Of a stretch of 64,000 nucleotides of DNA, positions 26,468-35,651 are shown in pieces. The notes beneath the pieces are model-generated. The model did no database searches. It was not told the DNA's origin and saw nothing but the letters and a program-made list of their open reading frames with translations. Position 1 is the first letter of the stretch. Every line of letters begins with the position of its first letter. A program made the position numbers and the translations under genes. The DNA comes from Acinetobacter oleivorans DR1 (GTDB lineage: Bacteria > Pseudomonadota > Gammaproteobacteria > Pseudomonadales > Moraxellaceae), in contig NC_014259.1 of the NCBI RefSeq assembly GCF_000196795.1, positions 1,798,001 through 1,862,000 on the forward strand, given 5' to 3'.

Positions 26468-27817
26468 TTAATTTAATTTTTCAAGTTTCATGCTTTCACT
26501 AAAGAATTTGCAGCCTTTAAAAAGCAGAATTAGAGCCAGTACACACGACAGACCACCTACAATAGATAAAGAAGAACCTACCATTAACGGGCTACCAAAA
26601 ACTTTATCTGTGATAATGGCCACCAATGTTGTACCAATACCGAGTCCAATTAAGTTACTCACCAAAAGAAATAGGGCAGAAAGACGTGCTCTAAATTGGT
26701 TAGGTGCTAACATCTGCAAAGCAGTTGCTGAAATCACTAAAGGGAAAGATGCAAAGAACATTGCAGGAATCAGTAAGCTAACTGAAAGCCAAAGCTGATC
26801 TGTTTGGGTAAAAAATGCAATTGGAATAATTAGGCCAACAATACCAATCACCCCCGTGAACAGAGGTGCATCTTGGCGACCTTTCTTAATAAACCAGTCG
26901 TTTAGCCAACCTGCACAAAATACGCCTAATGTGTTTGCAATTAACAGAATTGTGCCGAGCATATAACCTGTTTCGGTCGGTGCGAGTTGAAACTTTCGAA
27001 TATAAAATGCAGGCGTCCAGCTAGTCAGACTGTAGAGTGCCATCGCATAAAAGGTAAAACCTAAATAATGACAAGCAAATGTTTTTGCATGTTTTTTAAT
27101 AAACTGAAGACATTGTGAGAATTTGACTTGGTCAACTTGTCCATTTTGGTTGAGCTGTTGTCCTTTACGTGCGGGGTCTTTAACGGTCAGAATAAATAGC
27201 AGACCAATAATGATGCCAGGTAAACCGACTACAAAAAAGGCAATTTGCCATGCTTTAAGTGCACCTAATAGTGGAACTTCAATGAGTGTCACGCCTTTAA
27301 GCAAGTTAATGACATAACCACCAACTAAAAAGGCGATACCACCACCTAAAAAAGCGCCAATTGAATAAATCCCGACCGCGCGGCCTAGTTTGTCCTTACT
27401 AAACATGTCGCTAAACATTGAATAAGCAGCTGGAGATAACGCAGCTTCTCCCACACCGACTGCCATGCGGCTCAAGAACAGTTGAATAAAGTTTTTACTT
27501 AAACCACAAGTTGCCGTTGCTAGGCTCCAAACAATAATCCCGATTGAAATCAGTTTTGGTCGTGAAAAACGATCGGCAATATAGGCTAAAGGTAAACCCA
27601 TAACGGCATAAAACAATGAGAAGGCAAGGCCATGTAACAGGCTAAATTGTGTATCTGAAAGTTGGAGATCTGCTTTGATGGGTTCAATCATCAGTGCCAG
27701 AATTTGGCGGTCAATAAATGAAAATATATATGCCAACATACAAAGTGTGACGACATACCATGCATAAGCATTGCTTTTCTTTTGTGTCCTTTCAACAGCG
27801 ATATTACTTTGGTTCAT
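26468..27817 (-). CDS. MFS transporter (spinster-like)
   Basis: A 449-residue transporter with about 12 helices, the helix 1 motif FSFIDRQILALMIEPIKADL and the loop LAYIADRFSRPK between helices 2 and 3, typical of the spinster-like family often found with aromatic degradation genes. Its upstream region holds a 14-base motif shared with the iacR-iacH divergent promoter (27884-27897), so it may be an indole-acetate importer under IacR. That role is inference. Confidence 0.88.
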   Translation of the reverse strand: MNQSNIAVERTQKKSNAYAWYVVTLCMLAYIFSFIDRQILALMIEPIKADLQLSDTQFSLLHGLAFSLFYAVMGLPLAYIADRFSRPKLISIGIIVWSLATATCGLSKNFIQLFLSRMAVGVGEAALSPAAYSMFSDMFSKDKLGRAVGIYSIGAFLGGGIAFLVGGYVINLLKGVTLIEVPLLGALKAWQIAFFVVGLPGIIIGLLFILTVKDPARKGQQLNQNGQVDQVKFSQCLQFIKKHAKTFACHYLGFTFYAMALYSLTSWTPAFYIRKFQLAPTETGYMLGTILLIANTLGVFCAGWLNDWFIKKGRQDAPLFTGVIGIVGLIIPIAFFTQTDQLWLSVSLLIPAMFFASFPLVISATALQMLAPNQFRARLSALFLLVSNLIGLGIGTTLVAIITDKVFGSPLMVGSSLSIVGGLSCVLALILLFKGCKFFSESMKLEKLN

Positions 27818-27883
27818 ACACTTAATCCTTATGTATAAAACGCTTAAAGAAATTGATATCTAACTTTTATTATTCCTCTGAAG

Positions 27884-27897
27884 TTTTCGATATTTCC
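27884..27897. promoter_or_regulatory. Candidate IacR-type site upstream of the MFS gene
   Basis: TTTTCGATATTTCC, 67 bases upstream of the MFS start codon, matches 13 of 14 bases with 28750-28763 in the iacR-iacH intergenic region. Confidence 0.4.
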
Positions 27898-28232
27898 CCC
27901 TTTTAGATAAGAATAATAAATAGGCTAGAAATGAGTAATTTGGTCTCGTACAGACCGGAAGAGTGTTTTTAAACCCAATTAGGAGTTAATGGGTTTTTAA
28001 AGATCATGGAATTATTATTTTCTTTTTATATGTAAAATTCCATTACTTATTGAGTATGTTAGAATACCTAAAAAGTATGTTAAGTAAACAGATAGTAATA
28101 ATTTATTGATTTAAGAAGCTGATTTTTATTTATTTTTTAATATTAAAACTTATTTTAATAAAGAGCAGCGAGCAAAGAAGAACTGTTTAATGCTGCTCTT
28201 GAGCGTATCTAACCTGATATCAAGTCAAATAA
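27898..28232. other. Non-coding gap between the MFS gene and iacR
   Basis: AT-rich with no open frame that looks coded. Apart from the site at 27884, the only structure seen is AAGAGCAGC (28161-28169) with GCTGCTCTT (28192-28200), loop 22 bases, placed as a minus-strand terminator behind iacR; its T-tract is weak. Confidence 0.5.
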
Positions 28233-28700
28233 TCAACTTGATGGCATGAGGTCAAATAATTTTTTTAACTGGTGATTTAAATTGTGAAGCTCATCTTCTG
28301 AAAAAGCATTCAGGATGCCTGCCAAGGTAACCACACTAATTTGATTAATCTGTTCAACCAACTCAACACCTTTGGCCGTTAATTTCACCATCGAGATGCG
28401 TTCATCGGTGGTAGAAGAGTAGACCTCGACAATTCCATCTTCTACTAAGCGATATACAGCTTTTGTTGCCGTAGTTAACTTTAAGGTAGAAAGATTAGCG
28501 ATATCGGTAATACTGGCTTCACCCAAAGCATTAGTACTTAAAATGATTTTACGGCGTGTATTATCAATACCTAGTTTTTTTATTGATTTTTCAATGAGTT
28601 GTGAATATTTTCCATTCACTTGGGAAACCCAAAAAAAAGGGAAGTTTTGAATACTCGACGGTTCTTTATTAGGAAGAAATTGTTCTAAATGATCAAGCAT
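28233..28700 (-). CDS. iacR: MarR-family regulator of the iac operon
   Basis: A 155-residue MarR protein with the winged helix at about 55-115 (LGEASITDIANLSTLKLTTATKAVYRLVEDGIVEV, then the wing with TDERISMVKLTAKG). It is transcribed away from iacH with a 149-base shared promoter region, the arrangement known for IacR, which represses the indole-acetate genes until the inducer is present. A hairpin at 28161-28200 may end its transcript. Confidence 0.88.
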   Translation of the reverse strand: MLDHLEQFLPNKEPSSIQNFPFFWVSQVNGKYSQLIEKSIKKLGIDNTRRKIILSTNALGEASITDIANLSTLKLTTATKAVYRLVEDGIVEVYSSTTDERISMVKLTAKGVELVEQINQISVVTLAGILNAFSEDELHNLNHQLKKLFDLMPSS

Positions 28701-28749
28701 AGCTAAGCAATAACTTAGTGAAAAAAGGGTAATCCTATTATAAACAAAA

Positions 28750-28763
28750 TTTTGGATATTTCC
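28750..28763. promoter_or_regulatory. Candidate IacR operator in the divergent region
   Basis: TTTTGGATATTTCC holds the near-dyad GGATATTTCC and lies between the iacR and iacH starts. A partial copy (CGATATTTT) overlaps the iacH -10 region at 28810-28818. Confidence 0.45.
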
Positions 28764-28787
28764 TTGGGAACAAATTATAAAAAATAC

Positions 28788-28816
28788 TTGACAATTCCAT
28801 TAAATTTTCCGATATT
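28788..28816 (+). promoter_or_regulatory. Probable promoter of iacHABICDEFG
   Basis: A perfect -35 TTGACA (28788-28793) and a -10 GATATT (28811-28816) with 17-base spacing, ending 33 bases before the iacH ATG. Confidence 0.65.
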
Positions 28817-28849
28817 TTAATTAATGAATAAAAATACATGGAAAAGTGA

Positions 28850-29959
28850 ATGAATATTGTTAGCCAAAGCGTGCACAAAGGAAGTGGCAAGCTCAAGGTG
28901 ATGGTCAAGGACACAATTGATATTCAAGGTCTAAAAACTATTGCTGGTAGTCGAGCTTTATTAAATGTTGAACCTGCTCAAGATGATGCTGAGGTGGTTA
29001 AAAACATTTTAAAAGCTGACTGTGAAATTATTGCCAAAACAAATTTGCACGAATTGGCTTTTGGTATTACAGGCATTAACCATGCTTTTGGTACACCCAT
29101 CAACCCTAAATATTCTGAACTTATTCCAGGCGGATCTTCGAGTGGTTCGGCTGCGGCAGTTGCTGCTAAACAAGCTGACTTTACTTTAGGTACAGACACG
29201 GGCGGCTCTATCCGTATGCCCGCTGCGTGCTGCGGAGTTTTTGGTTTAAAACCAACTTTTGGTCGTGTCAGCAGAAAAGGCGTATATCCGCCGTCGAGTT
29301 CTTTAGATTGCGTTGGTCCTTTTGCAAATTCAGTCGAGATGATTGAAAAGGCCATGCAAATTATTGATCCAACTTTCAAACCAACTGAATTTACTCGTAC
29401 ACCAAAAATTGCGGTTTTAGATGTCAAAGCAGATGAGGTTGTTTGGAACTGTATCCATCAAGCACTTCAAAAAGCCAATTTACAGTCCACTTCAGAAAAA
29501 GTTGAACATTTTGAAGCTGCTTATGATGCAGGCATGCAGATTATTAATTATGAAAATTGGCAAGCTTTTGGTGAATTAACCCAAACTGGCTTAATTGGTT
29601 CTGATGTAAATGGTCGTTTATTAAAAGCGGCACACACCACTTTAGAGCAAGTAAAACAAGCGGAAGTTGTGAAAGCGCAGCTCACCCAAGAACTCGATGC
29701 TTTATTAGAAAAATATGATGCATTGGTTTTACCGACACTTCCGCAAATTCCACCAAAAGTTTCTGAAGCTGAAAACACGGTTGCTTTTTTGAATCTTACC
29801 GGTTTAGTTCGACCATTTAATTTATCAGGACATCCCGTTATTTCAGTGCCACTTGAAACCAGTGAAGGTTTACCTGTGGGCTTACAGATCGTATCGAAGC
29901 ATCAAAAAGATGAGCAATTATGCGCTATAGCTAAATTTTGTGTTGATGCAATGCAATAA
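28850..29959 (+). CDS. iacH: Amidase-signature protein of the iac cluster
   Basis: An amidase-signature hydrolase of 369 residues: the catalytic Lys in MVKDTIDI, cis-Ser in GGSSSGSAAAVAA and Ser nucleophile in DTGGSIRMPAACCG are all present. It is shorter than typical amidases (about 450-500), as IacH proteins are. First gene of the operon in A. baumannii iac clusters. Its exact reaction in indole-acetate catabolism is debated; it is not essential for growth on IAA in some hosts. Confidence 0.9.
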   Translation: MNIVSQSVHKGSGKLKVMVKDTIDIQGLKTIAGSRALLNVEPAQDDAEVVKNILKADCEIIAKTNLHELAFGITGINHAFGTPINPKYSELIPGGSSSGSAAAVAAKQADFTLGTDTGGSIRMPAACCGVFGLKPTFGRVSRKGVYPPSSSLDCVGPFANSVEMIEKAMQIIDPTFKPTEFTRTPKIAVLDVKADEVVWNCIHQALQKANLQSTSEKVEHFEAAYDAGMQIINYENWQAFGELTQTGLIGSDVNGRLLKAAHTTLEQVKQAEVVKAQLTQELDALLEKYDALVLPTLPQIPPKVSEAENTVAFLNLTGLVRPFNLSGHPVISVPLETSEGLPVGLQIVSKHQKDEQLCAIAKFCVDAMQ

Positions 29960-29974
29960 ATTACAAGGAGTTAG

Positions 29975-31144
29975 ATGATGAATAAGTTGTCTAAAATGGA
30001 GTTTGCTTCTCAAGACAAAGCAGTTGACTTAGATGCTTTGTGTCAAGAAATTCGTGAGCGTGCCTGTGCAGGTGAGTTTGATAATCAGGCCTATGTGAGC
30101 CAAGACATTATCGAAAAGCTTAAGCAAATCGGTGTTTACCGTGCATTGGTTCCGAAACGTTTTGGCGGGGAAGAATGGTCACCACGTCAGTTTTGCGAAT
30201 TGATTGAAACTTTATCTAAAGCTGATGGTTCAGTCGGTTGGGTGGCAAGTTTCGGTATGAGCCCTGCGTATTTAGGAAGTTTGCCTGAAGATACACTGAA
30301 AGAATTGTACCAAAACGGGCCTGATGTGGTGTTTGCTGGAGGTATTTTCCCACCACAACCTGCCGAAATTACCGATGAAGGTGTCGTAGTTCGTGGACGT
30401 TGGAAATTCTCAAGTGGCTGTATGGGAGCTGACATTGTTGGCGTGGGAATTTCACCGCTTAAAAATAATGAAATGCAGGGCTTACCACGCATGGCAGTGA
30501 TGCCTGCCAAAAAAGCCAAAATTGAAATGACATGGGACACCGTTGGCCTAAAAGGTACAGGAAGCCATGATTTAGTGGTCGAAGATGTATTGGTTGAAAA
30601 GAAATGGACTTTTGTCCGTGGTGAACCTTCAAAACTAAACGAGCCATTTTTTAAATATCCGTCATTGTCTTTAGCGACTCAAGTATTAACCGTGGTGGGT
30701 ATTGGTGTTGCAGCTGCCGCATTAGAAGAATTTGAAAAATTAGCTCCGGGTAAAGCATCGATTACAGGTGGGTCAGAAATTGCCAACCGTCCAGTGACTC
30801 AATATGAGTTCGCTCAAGCTGATGCAGAGTTTCAAGCGGCAAAGTCATGGTTTTATCAAACCATGGATATTGTTTGGAATGAAATTATTACTGGGCGTGA
30901 AGCAACTACTGAACAAATTAGCGATATGCGTCTGGCATGTACCCATGCAGCGCGAGTTTGCGCCAAAGTGACCCGAAAAATGCAAATGCTCGCGGGTATG
31001 ACAGCAATCTATACCAACAATCCATTTAGCCGTTTTGTGAATGACACCAACGTGGTGACCCAGCATGCCTTTATGGGTGATGCGACTTTACAAAATGCAG
31101 GCTCAATCAGTTTCGGGTTAAAGCCAACCCCAGGTTATTTATAA
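29975..31144 (+). CDS. iacA: Flavin-dependent indole-acetate monooxygenase IacA
   Basis: A 389-residue protein of the acyl-CoA dehydrogenase/HpaB (p-hydroxyphenylacetate hydroxylase C2) fold. IacA uses reduced flavin delivered by a partner reductase (IacG) to attack the indole ring. Visible blocks are LVPKRFGGEEWSPRQF, LSKADGSVGWVASFGMSPAYL and the C-terminal HAFMGDATLQNAGSISFG. Two ATGs (29975, 29978) follow AAGGAG at 4 and 7 bases; either may be used. Found 15 bases after iacH. Confidence 0.93.
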   Translation: MMNKLSKMEFASQDKAVDLDALCQEIRERACAGEFDNQAYVSQDIIEKLKQIGVYRALVPKRFGGEEWSPRQFCELIETLSKADGSVGWVASFGMSPAYLGSLPEDTLKELYQNGPDVVFAGGIFPPQPAEITDEGVVVRGRWKFSSGCMGADIVGVGISPLKNNEMQGLPRMAVMPAKKAKIEMTWDTVGLKGTGSHDLVVEDVLVEKKWTFVRGEPSKLNEPFFKYPSLSLATQVLTVVGIGVAAAALEEFEKLAPGKASITGGSEIANRPVTQYEFAQADAEFQAAKSWFYQTMDIVWNEIITGREATTEQISDMRLACTHAARVCAKVTRKMQMLAGMTAIYTNNPFSRFVNDTNVVTQHAFMGDATLQNAGSISFGLKPTPGYL

Positions 31145-31169
31145 GTTTAATTTTTAAAAGGATATTGAG

Positions 31170-31529
31170 ATGGAAGTTAAAAAATCATTACGCGTTTTGT
31201 TCTGCATGGGTATTAACCAAAACTTTTTTGATGCGGAACCTGCTGAAGCAAAAGCAGTTTGGGCAGCATTTGGTGAAATGTGGAATGGCATTCATGACTT
31301 ACCGGGTGTACATGTTTTTGGAAATCTTGATGATGACCAAAGCATGGTTGGCCCAAGTGCAGGTTGGCCTTGGACAACTTATTTGCTTGCTGATGTTCCG
31401 GATATTGAAACCGTACATGCCGCTTGTAACTTATTTAGAACGACGGTAGTGGGCGAAGGGCCATACAAACTTTGGAAATATTGCAAAGTTGAAGCTCGTG
31501 TTGGGCGTGAATTGATTATCCAACGTTAA
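31170..31529 (+). CDS. iacB: Small iac operon protein IacB
   Basis: A 119-residue soluble protein with a ferredoxin-like, dimeric alpha/beta-barrel look (RVLFCMGINQNFFDAEPAEAK, VHVFGNLDDDQSMVG). It is conserved in iac clusters directly after iacA. Its role is not settled; it probably assists the step after IacA. AAAAGGATATTGAG precedes the ATG. Confidence 0.88.
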   Translation: MEVKKSLRVLFCMGINQNFFDAEPAEAKAVWAAFGEMWNGIHDLPGVHVFGNLDDDQSMVGPSAGWPWTTYLLADVPDIETVHAACNLFRTTVVGEGPYKLWKYCKVEARVGRELIIQR

Positions 31530-31539
31530 GGCGATGGTA

Positions 31540-32067
31540 ATGAATGACAAAGTGAATTTTGCAGAAATCATAGAGCGACTAGAACAGTTAGAAGCGCACA
31601 ACGCCATTCGTAACTGCCTGAACCGTTATATGGAAATCTGCGACGAGCTCAATGCAAATACAGACCTTAACGAGCTGATGAATCTTTTTGATCAAGACTG
31701 TATTTGGGAAGGTGTTGGTGAGAAATATGCCAAATCCTTTGGCCGTTATGATTCTTGGCAGTCGATTTACGACATGTTTAAAAGCTATACCCAAAAAGAA
31801 TCTCACTTTGTTATGAATGCACACTTTGTAAATTCAGAACAAATTTATGTAAATCAAAATGATGCAAAAGCTTCATGGCTGATGTTGCAGACTTCAACGT
31901 TTCAAGATGGCCGTAGTCATTTAAATGCAGCAAAGCTCAATGTGAAGTTTCAAAAGCAAGCAGATGGAACATGGAAAATTAAACATTTCCAAACACAGAA
32001 TATTTTCAGTCGTCCCGTATCGCATTGGCACAGTGAAGCCGAACTGCCGGTACCTTCCGAGGAATGA
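31540..32067 (+). CDS. iacI: SnoaL-like iac protein IacI
   Basis: A 175-residue NTF2/SnoaL-like protein with the helix-rich start IIERLEQLEAHNAIRNCLNRYMEICDEL and later VMNAHFVNSEQI. The fold also covers ring-hydroxylating dioxygenase small subunits. ATG 31540 is preferred over 31534, which lies only 3 bases from the AAGG signal. It sits between iacB and iacC, the order known from A. baumannii. Its molecular role is unresolved. Confidence 0.88.
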   Translation: MNDKVNFAEIIERLEQLEAHNAIRNCLNRYMEICDELNANTDLNELMNLFDQDCIWEGVGEKYAKSFGRYDSWQSIYDMFKSYTQKESHFVMNAHFVNSEQIYVNQNDAKASWLMLQTSTFQDGRSHLNAAKLNVKFQKQADGTWKIKHFQTQNIFSRPVSHWHSEAELPVPSEE

Positions 32068-32096
32068 CCCAGGACATATTTAAAAGGACTATTGAT

Positions 32097-33374
32097 ATGA
32101 ACAGTATTATCCCGACGCATAACATTGGCACTGATTACGATACTTTGGTTCAAAGTGACCGTGCTCATACTTCTCTTTATAAAGATGAACGCATTTTTGA
32201 TGAAGAAATGGAAAAAATCTTTTATAGCACTTGGGTGTGGGTTGCACATGCCAGCGAAATTCCGGAAGGCGGAAGCTATAAAACCATTAACATCGGTAAA
32301 CAGCCTGTTGTTGTGGTGCGTGACCGTAAAAAGAAAGTCCATGTACTTTTAAACCGTTGCCGTCACCGTGCAGCAACCGTATGCGAACATAAAAAGGGAA
32401 AAACAAATAGTTTTGTATGTCCGTACCACGGTTGGAGTTATGCACTTGACGGTAGTTTACGTGGTGTGCCATCTCCGGAAAGCTACGGTGATTGTTTAGA
32501 TAAATCAGAATTACCACTGGTGAGTCTACGGGTAGAAGAATATAACGGCATGATCTTCGCTTCATTTAAAGAAGACATTCAACCGCTTGAAGAGTTCCTT
32601 GGGCCTGCGAAAAAATGGATTGACCTGTTTATGAAACAGGGCGCGGGTTATCCAATTAAAGTGTTGGGTGAACACCGTTTCCGTTTCCCGGGTAACTGGA
32701 AAATCCAGCTTGAAAATACCACCGATGCATATCACTTCCCGTTGGTACACAAGTCATTCTTGAGTTCTGTCGATGAAAAAACCGAAGAACTCTTTAACTT
32801 CGAGAACCAACCGGGCTTTGTTGAAGATTTAGGTAATGGTCACAGTGTCATGGTGATGATTCCTGAACTGGTTGATTTAGACGAAGAGCTCATGGAACGT
32901 CCAATTCAAGAGCGTTTTGAAGACTTGGCTCAAGCTTTGCGTGACGAAGGACATGAAGAATTAGAAGTACGCCGTATTGTTCGTGCAGTCGGTGGTTCTG
33001 GCTTTAACTTAAATTTATTCCCGAATATTGCATGTTCGATGGCGTTCTTCCGTGTGTTACAGCCAATTTCAGTTGCTGAAACAGAAATTCATCACTCGGT
33101 AATTACCATGGACGGTGGTCCACAAATTGCCAACCAATATCGCTTACGTTTGCATGAGCATTTTCAAGGCCCATTTGGTTTTGGTACGCCAGATGACTCT
33201 GAAGCTTGGGAACGCGTACAACACGGCGCCAATGCTGGTAATGATTTATGGATCATGCTTAACCGTGGTTTACCGGGCGAAGTCAAAACTGAAGATGGCT
33301 TAAAAAGTGATGTCAGTGCTGAAACAGGTATGCGAGCAGCATATCAGCAGTGGAAAAAGATGATGACGGCTTAA
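32097..33374 (+). CDS. iacC: Rieske ring-hydroxylating dioxygenase large subunit
   Basis: IacC with IacD and IacF performs the ring dioxygenation that leads to catechol. The Rieske cluster ligands are Cys88-x-His90 (NRCRHRAA) and Cys108-x2-His111 (VCPYHGWSY); the mononuclear iron site is the DAYHFPLVH motif near residue 214. ATG 32097 has AAAAGG nine bases upstream and gives 425 residues; an upstream ATG at 32064 overlaps iacI. Confidence 0.94.
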   Translation: MNSIIPTHNIGTDYDTLVQSDRAHTSLYKDERIFDEEMEKIFYSTWVWVAHASEIPEGGSYKTINIGKQPVVVVRDRKKKVHVLLNRCRHRAATVCEHKKGKTNSFVCPYHGWSYALDGSLRGVPSPESYGDCLDKSELPLVSLRVEEYNGMIFASFKEDIQPLEEFLGPAKKWIDLFMKQGAGYPIKVLGEHRFRFPGNWKIQLENTTDAYHFPLVHKSFLSSVDEKTEELFNFENQPGFVEDLGNGHSVMVMIPELVDLDEELMERPIQERFEDLAQALRDEGHEELEVRRIVRAVGGSGFNLNLFPNIACSMAFFRVLQPISVAETEIHHSVITMDGGPQIANQYRLRLHEHFQGPFGFGTPDDSEAWERVQHGANAGNDLWIMLNRGLPGEVKTEDGLKSDVSAETGMRAAYQQWKKMMTA

Positions 33375-33384
33375 GGAGAGAGCA

Positions 33385-33870
33385 ATGAATATGAATCTGC
33401 AATTATTAAATGAAGTCACTGCTTTCATCTGGGCTGAAGCAGATATGTTGGACCACAGTGAATACCGTGAATGGCTCAATTTATGGAATGAAAAAGGTGT
33501 TTATATCATTCCGATTGACCCAAACCTCACTGACTACGAAAACAACTTAAATTATGCCTATGACGATAATCATATGCGTACTTTACGTGTAGAGCGTCTG
33601 GAAAATGGTGAAGCAATTTCTACAGCACCTAAAGCCAATACTGTACGTAGTGTTTCTCGTGTACGTGTTATTCAAGATCAAGATAATGAGATCGTTTTGC
33701 GTTGTGCTCAAAACTTGCGCGAGTTCCGTAAAGAAAACCTCAAGCATTACACAGCTGATATTACTTACCATTTGACTCGTGATGCGGCTACAGGCTTTAA
33801 GATTAACCGTAAAATCATTAACTTAGTTAACTCAACCGATACCTTAGCTGGTATTAGCTACATTCTTTAG
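33385..33870 (+). CDS. iacD: Ring-hydroxylating dioxygenase small subunit
   Basis: Beta subunit that supports the IacC hexamer. The 161 residues show the SnoaL-like fold start FIWAEADMLDHSEYREWLNLW and the family tracts VERLENGEAIS and SRVRVIQDQDNEIVLRCAQNL. It follows iacC after 10 bases with GGAGAGAGCA before ATG. Confidence 0.93.
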   Translation: MNMNLQLLNEVTAFIWAEADMLDHSEYREWLNLWNEKGVYIIPIDPNLTDYENNLNYAYDDNHMRTLRVERLENGEAISTAPKANTVRSVSRVRVIQDQDNEIVLRCAQNLREFRKENLKHYTADITYHLTRDAATGFKINRKIINLVNSTDTLAGISYIL

Positions 33871-33880
33871 GAGCGGTAAC

Positions 33881-34618
33881 ATGAAACAAGTTGTTTTAGT
33901 GACAGGTGCTGCTTCTGGACTCGGTAATGTGATTGCTGAATATTTTGCGAGCCAAGGCCATCAAGTGGTTTTGTCAGCAAGTACGCTTGAAAAAGCCGAA
34001 AATGCCAAGGTACAAAGTCAATATGCACAAAATATGTTTCCCTTGAAATTAGATATTTCGGTTGAAGCAGATTTTCATGCTGCGGTGCAATGGATTGAAG
34101 AGAAATTTTCTAAACTTGATGTGTTAATTAACAATGCCACCGTTACCAAAGCAACGCCCGTATTAGAAATTACTGCAGCCGATTTTGATTGGGTGACCCA
34201 AGTTAACCAACGCGGCACCTTTCAAGCTTGTCAAATTATTGGTCAATATATGGCTAAAAAAGGCTATGGACGCATCATTAATATGGCCTCGTTAGCAGGA
34301 CAAAATGGCGGTACTGCAACGGGTGCACACTATGCGGCAACCAAAGGTGCAATTATGACGTTAACCAAAATTTTTGCCAAAGAATTTGCGGCAAAAGGGG
34401 TGACGGTTAATGCGGTTGCACCGGGTCCGATGGAATCTCCAATCGTTCATAGTGTGGTGTCTGACGAGAAAATGGAACAGTTCATCCAGAATATTCCGGT
34501 TAAATCCTTAGGAAGTATGCATTTTATTGCTGAAACTTGTGGGTTGCTCGCGAGTCCAAATGCGGGGTTTGTGACTGGTGCAACATGGGATATTAACGGT
34601 GGTTTATTCATGCGTTAA
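33881..34618 (+). CDS. iacE: Short-chain dehydrogenase IacE
   Basis: An SDR of 245 residues with TGAASGLGNV, the INNATVTKA strand, catalytic Ser in MASLAGQ, Tyr and Lys in YAATKGA, and an FabG-like C-terminus (GFVTGATWDINGGLFM). In the iac pathway it is placed as an oxidoreductase on a hydroxy/oxo-indole intermediate. AGGAGCGGTAAC precedes the ATG. Confidence 0.92.
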   Translation: MKQVVLVTGAASGLGNVIAEYFASQGHQVVLSASTLEKAENAKVQSQYAQNMFPLKLDISVEADFHAAVQWIEEKFSKLDVLINNATVTKATPVLEITAADFDWVTQVNQRGTFQACQIIGQYMAKKGYGRIINMASLAGQNGGTATGAHYAATKGAIMTLTKIFAKEFAAKGVTVNAVAPGPMESPIVHSVVSDEKMEQFIQNIPVKSLGSMHFIAETCGLLASPNAGFVTGATWDINGGLFMR

Positions 34619-34652
34619 GCCAATCGCTCAAGCATGAAAAGGGAGTTAAATC

Positions 34653-35606
34653 ATGACTACACTTTATGATGTTGTCGTTAAAAATCGCCATGTGGAAGGT
34701 GGAAATATTGCAGTCATGGAATTTGAATCTGCAACCTCTACAACATTGCCAAAAGTTGAAGCGGGTGCGCATATTGATGTGCACTTACCGAATGGCATGG
34801 TGCGCCAATATTCACTTTGTCAAAATCCAAATGACGAAGGAAAGTTCCGCCTTGGAATTTTACGTGACCCTGAATCACGTGGTGGCTCAGTCTCGGCTTT
34901 TGATGAAATTAAAGATGGTATGCAAATTCAGGTCAGTGAACCAAAAAATTTATTTCCACTTTTAAAAGCCAAACACAGTGTATTGATTGGCGGTGGAATT
35001 GGAATTACGCCGTTAATCACGATGGCTTATCAACTTGCACACGAAGGTGAATCATTTGAGCTTCACTACTGTGGTGCTAGCCCTGAACACTGTGCTTTTG
35101 TTGATGAAATTAAAAATGGTGAGTTAGCAAAATATACAACATTTCATTTTAAATCCGAAGGTGCAAGCCACAGAGCATTTTTTGAATCTGCCATTAAAGA
35201 TATTGACCTTGAGAGCCATATTTATACCTGTGGTCCAGTCGGTTTCATGGACTGGGTGATTAACCTTGCTACAACTCACGATTTTCCTGAACAGCAAATC
35301 CACAAAGAATATTTCCAAGTTGAAACTGATACTTCTGGTGATTCATTTGAGGTGGTGGCTGAGCGTAGCGGAAAAATCATTATGGTTGAAGCTGGCGAAA
35401 CCATTTTACAGGCTTTAGCTAAAGAAGGGATCGACATTGAAATGTCTTGCGAGCAAGGCGTATGCGGAACCTGTATGTGCGATGTAATTGAAGGCGAACC
35501 TGATCATCGAGATGTTTATTTTACTGATGAAGAAAAAGCCAGCAATGAACAAATATTGGTGTGCTGTTCGCGCTCTAAAACACCGAGACTAGTTTTAGAT
35601 ATCTAA
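34653..35606 (+). CDS. iacF: Ferredoxin reductase component of the iac dioxygenase
   Basis: A 317-residue class IA-type reductase that moves electrons from NAD(P)H to IacCD. Order: FMN/FAD-binding barrel (RQYSLCQNPN near residue 50), NAD domain (GGGIGITPLITMAYQL), and a C-terminal plant-type 2Fe-2S domain with Cys in CEQGVCGTCMCD and a fourth in LVCCSRS. It follows iacE by 34 bases. Confidence 0.93.
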   Translation: MTTLYDVVVKNRHVEGGNIAVMEFESATSTTLPKVEAGAHIDVHLPNGMVRQYSLCQNPNDEGKFRLGILRDPESRGGSVSAFDEIKDGMQIQVSEPKNLFPLLKAKHSVLIGGGIGITPLITMAYQLAHEGESFELHYCGASPEHCAFVDEIKNGELAKYTTFHFKSEGASHRAFFESAIKDIDLESHIYTCGPVGFMDWVINLATTHDFPEQQIHKEYFQVETDTSGDSFEVVAERSGKIIMVEAGETILQALAKEGIDIEMSCEQGVCGTCMCDVIEGEPDHRDVYFTDEEKASNEQILVCCSRSKTPRLVLDI

Positions 35607-35651
35607 TGCTCTCGCGATTTATATGGATGTAAGAGAAGGTTTAGGAGAAAG

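Noticed and set aside
28978..29427. 149-codon antisense frame inside iacH
   Set aside because: It runs opposite to a well-supported gene, has no ribosome-binding site or recognisable domain, and such antisense frames occur in most genes here.
31165..31449. Frame overlapping iacB in another register
   Set aside because: iacB in its own frame matches the known protein; the other frame is out of phase and has no similarity.
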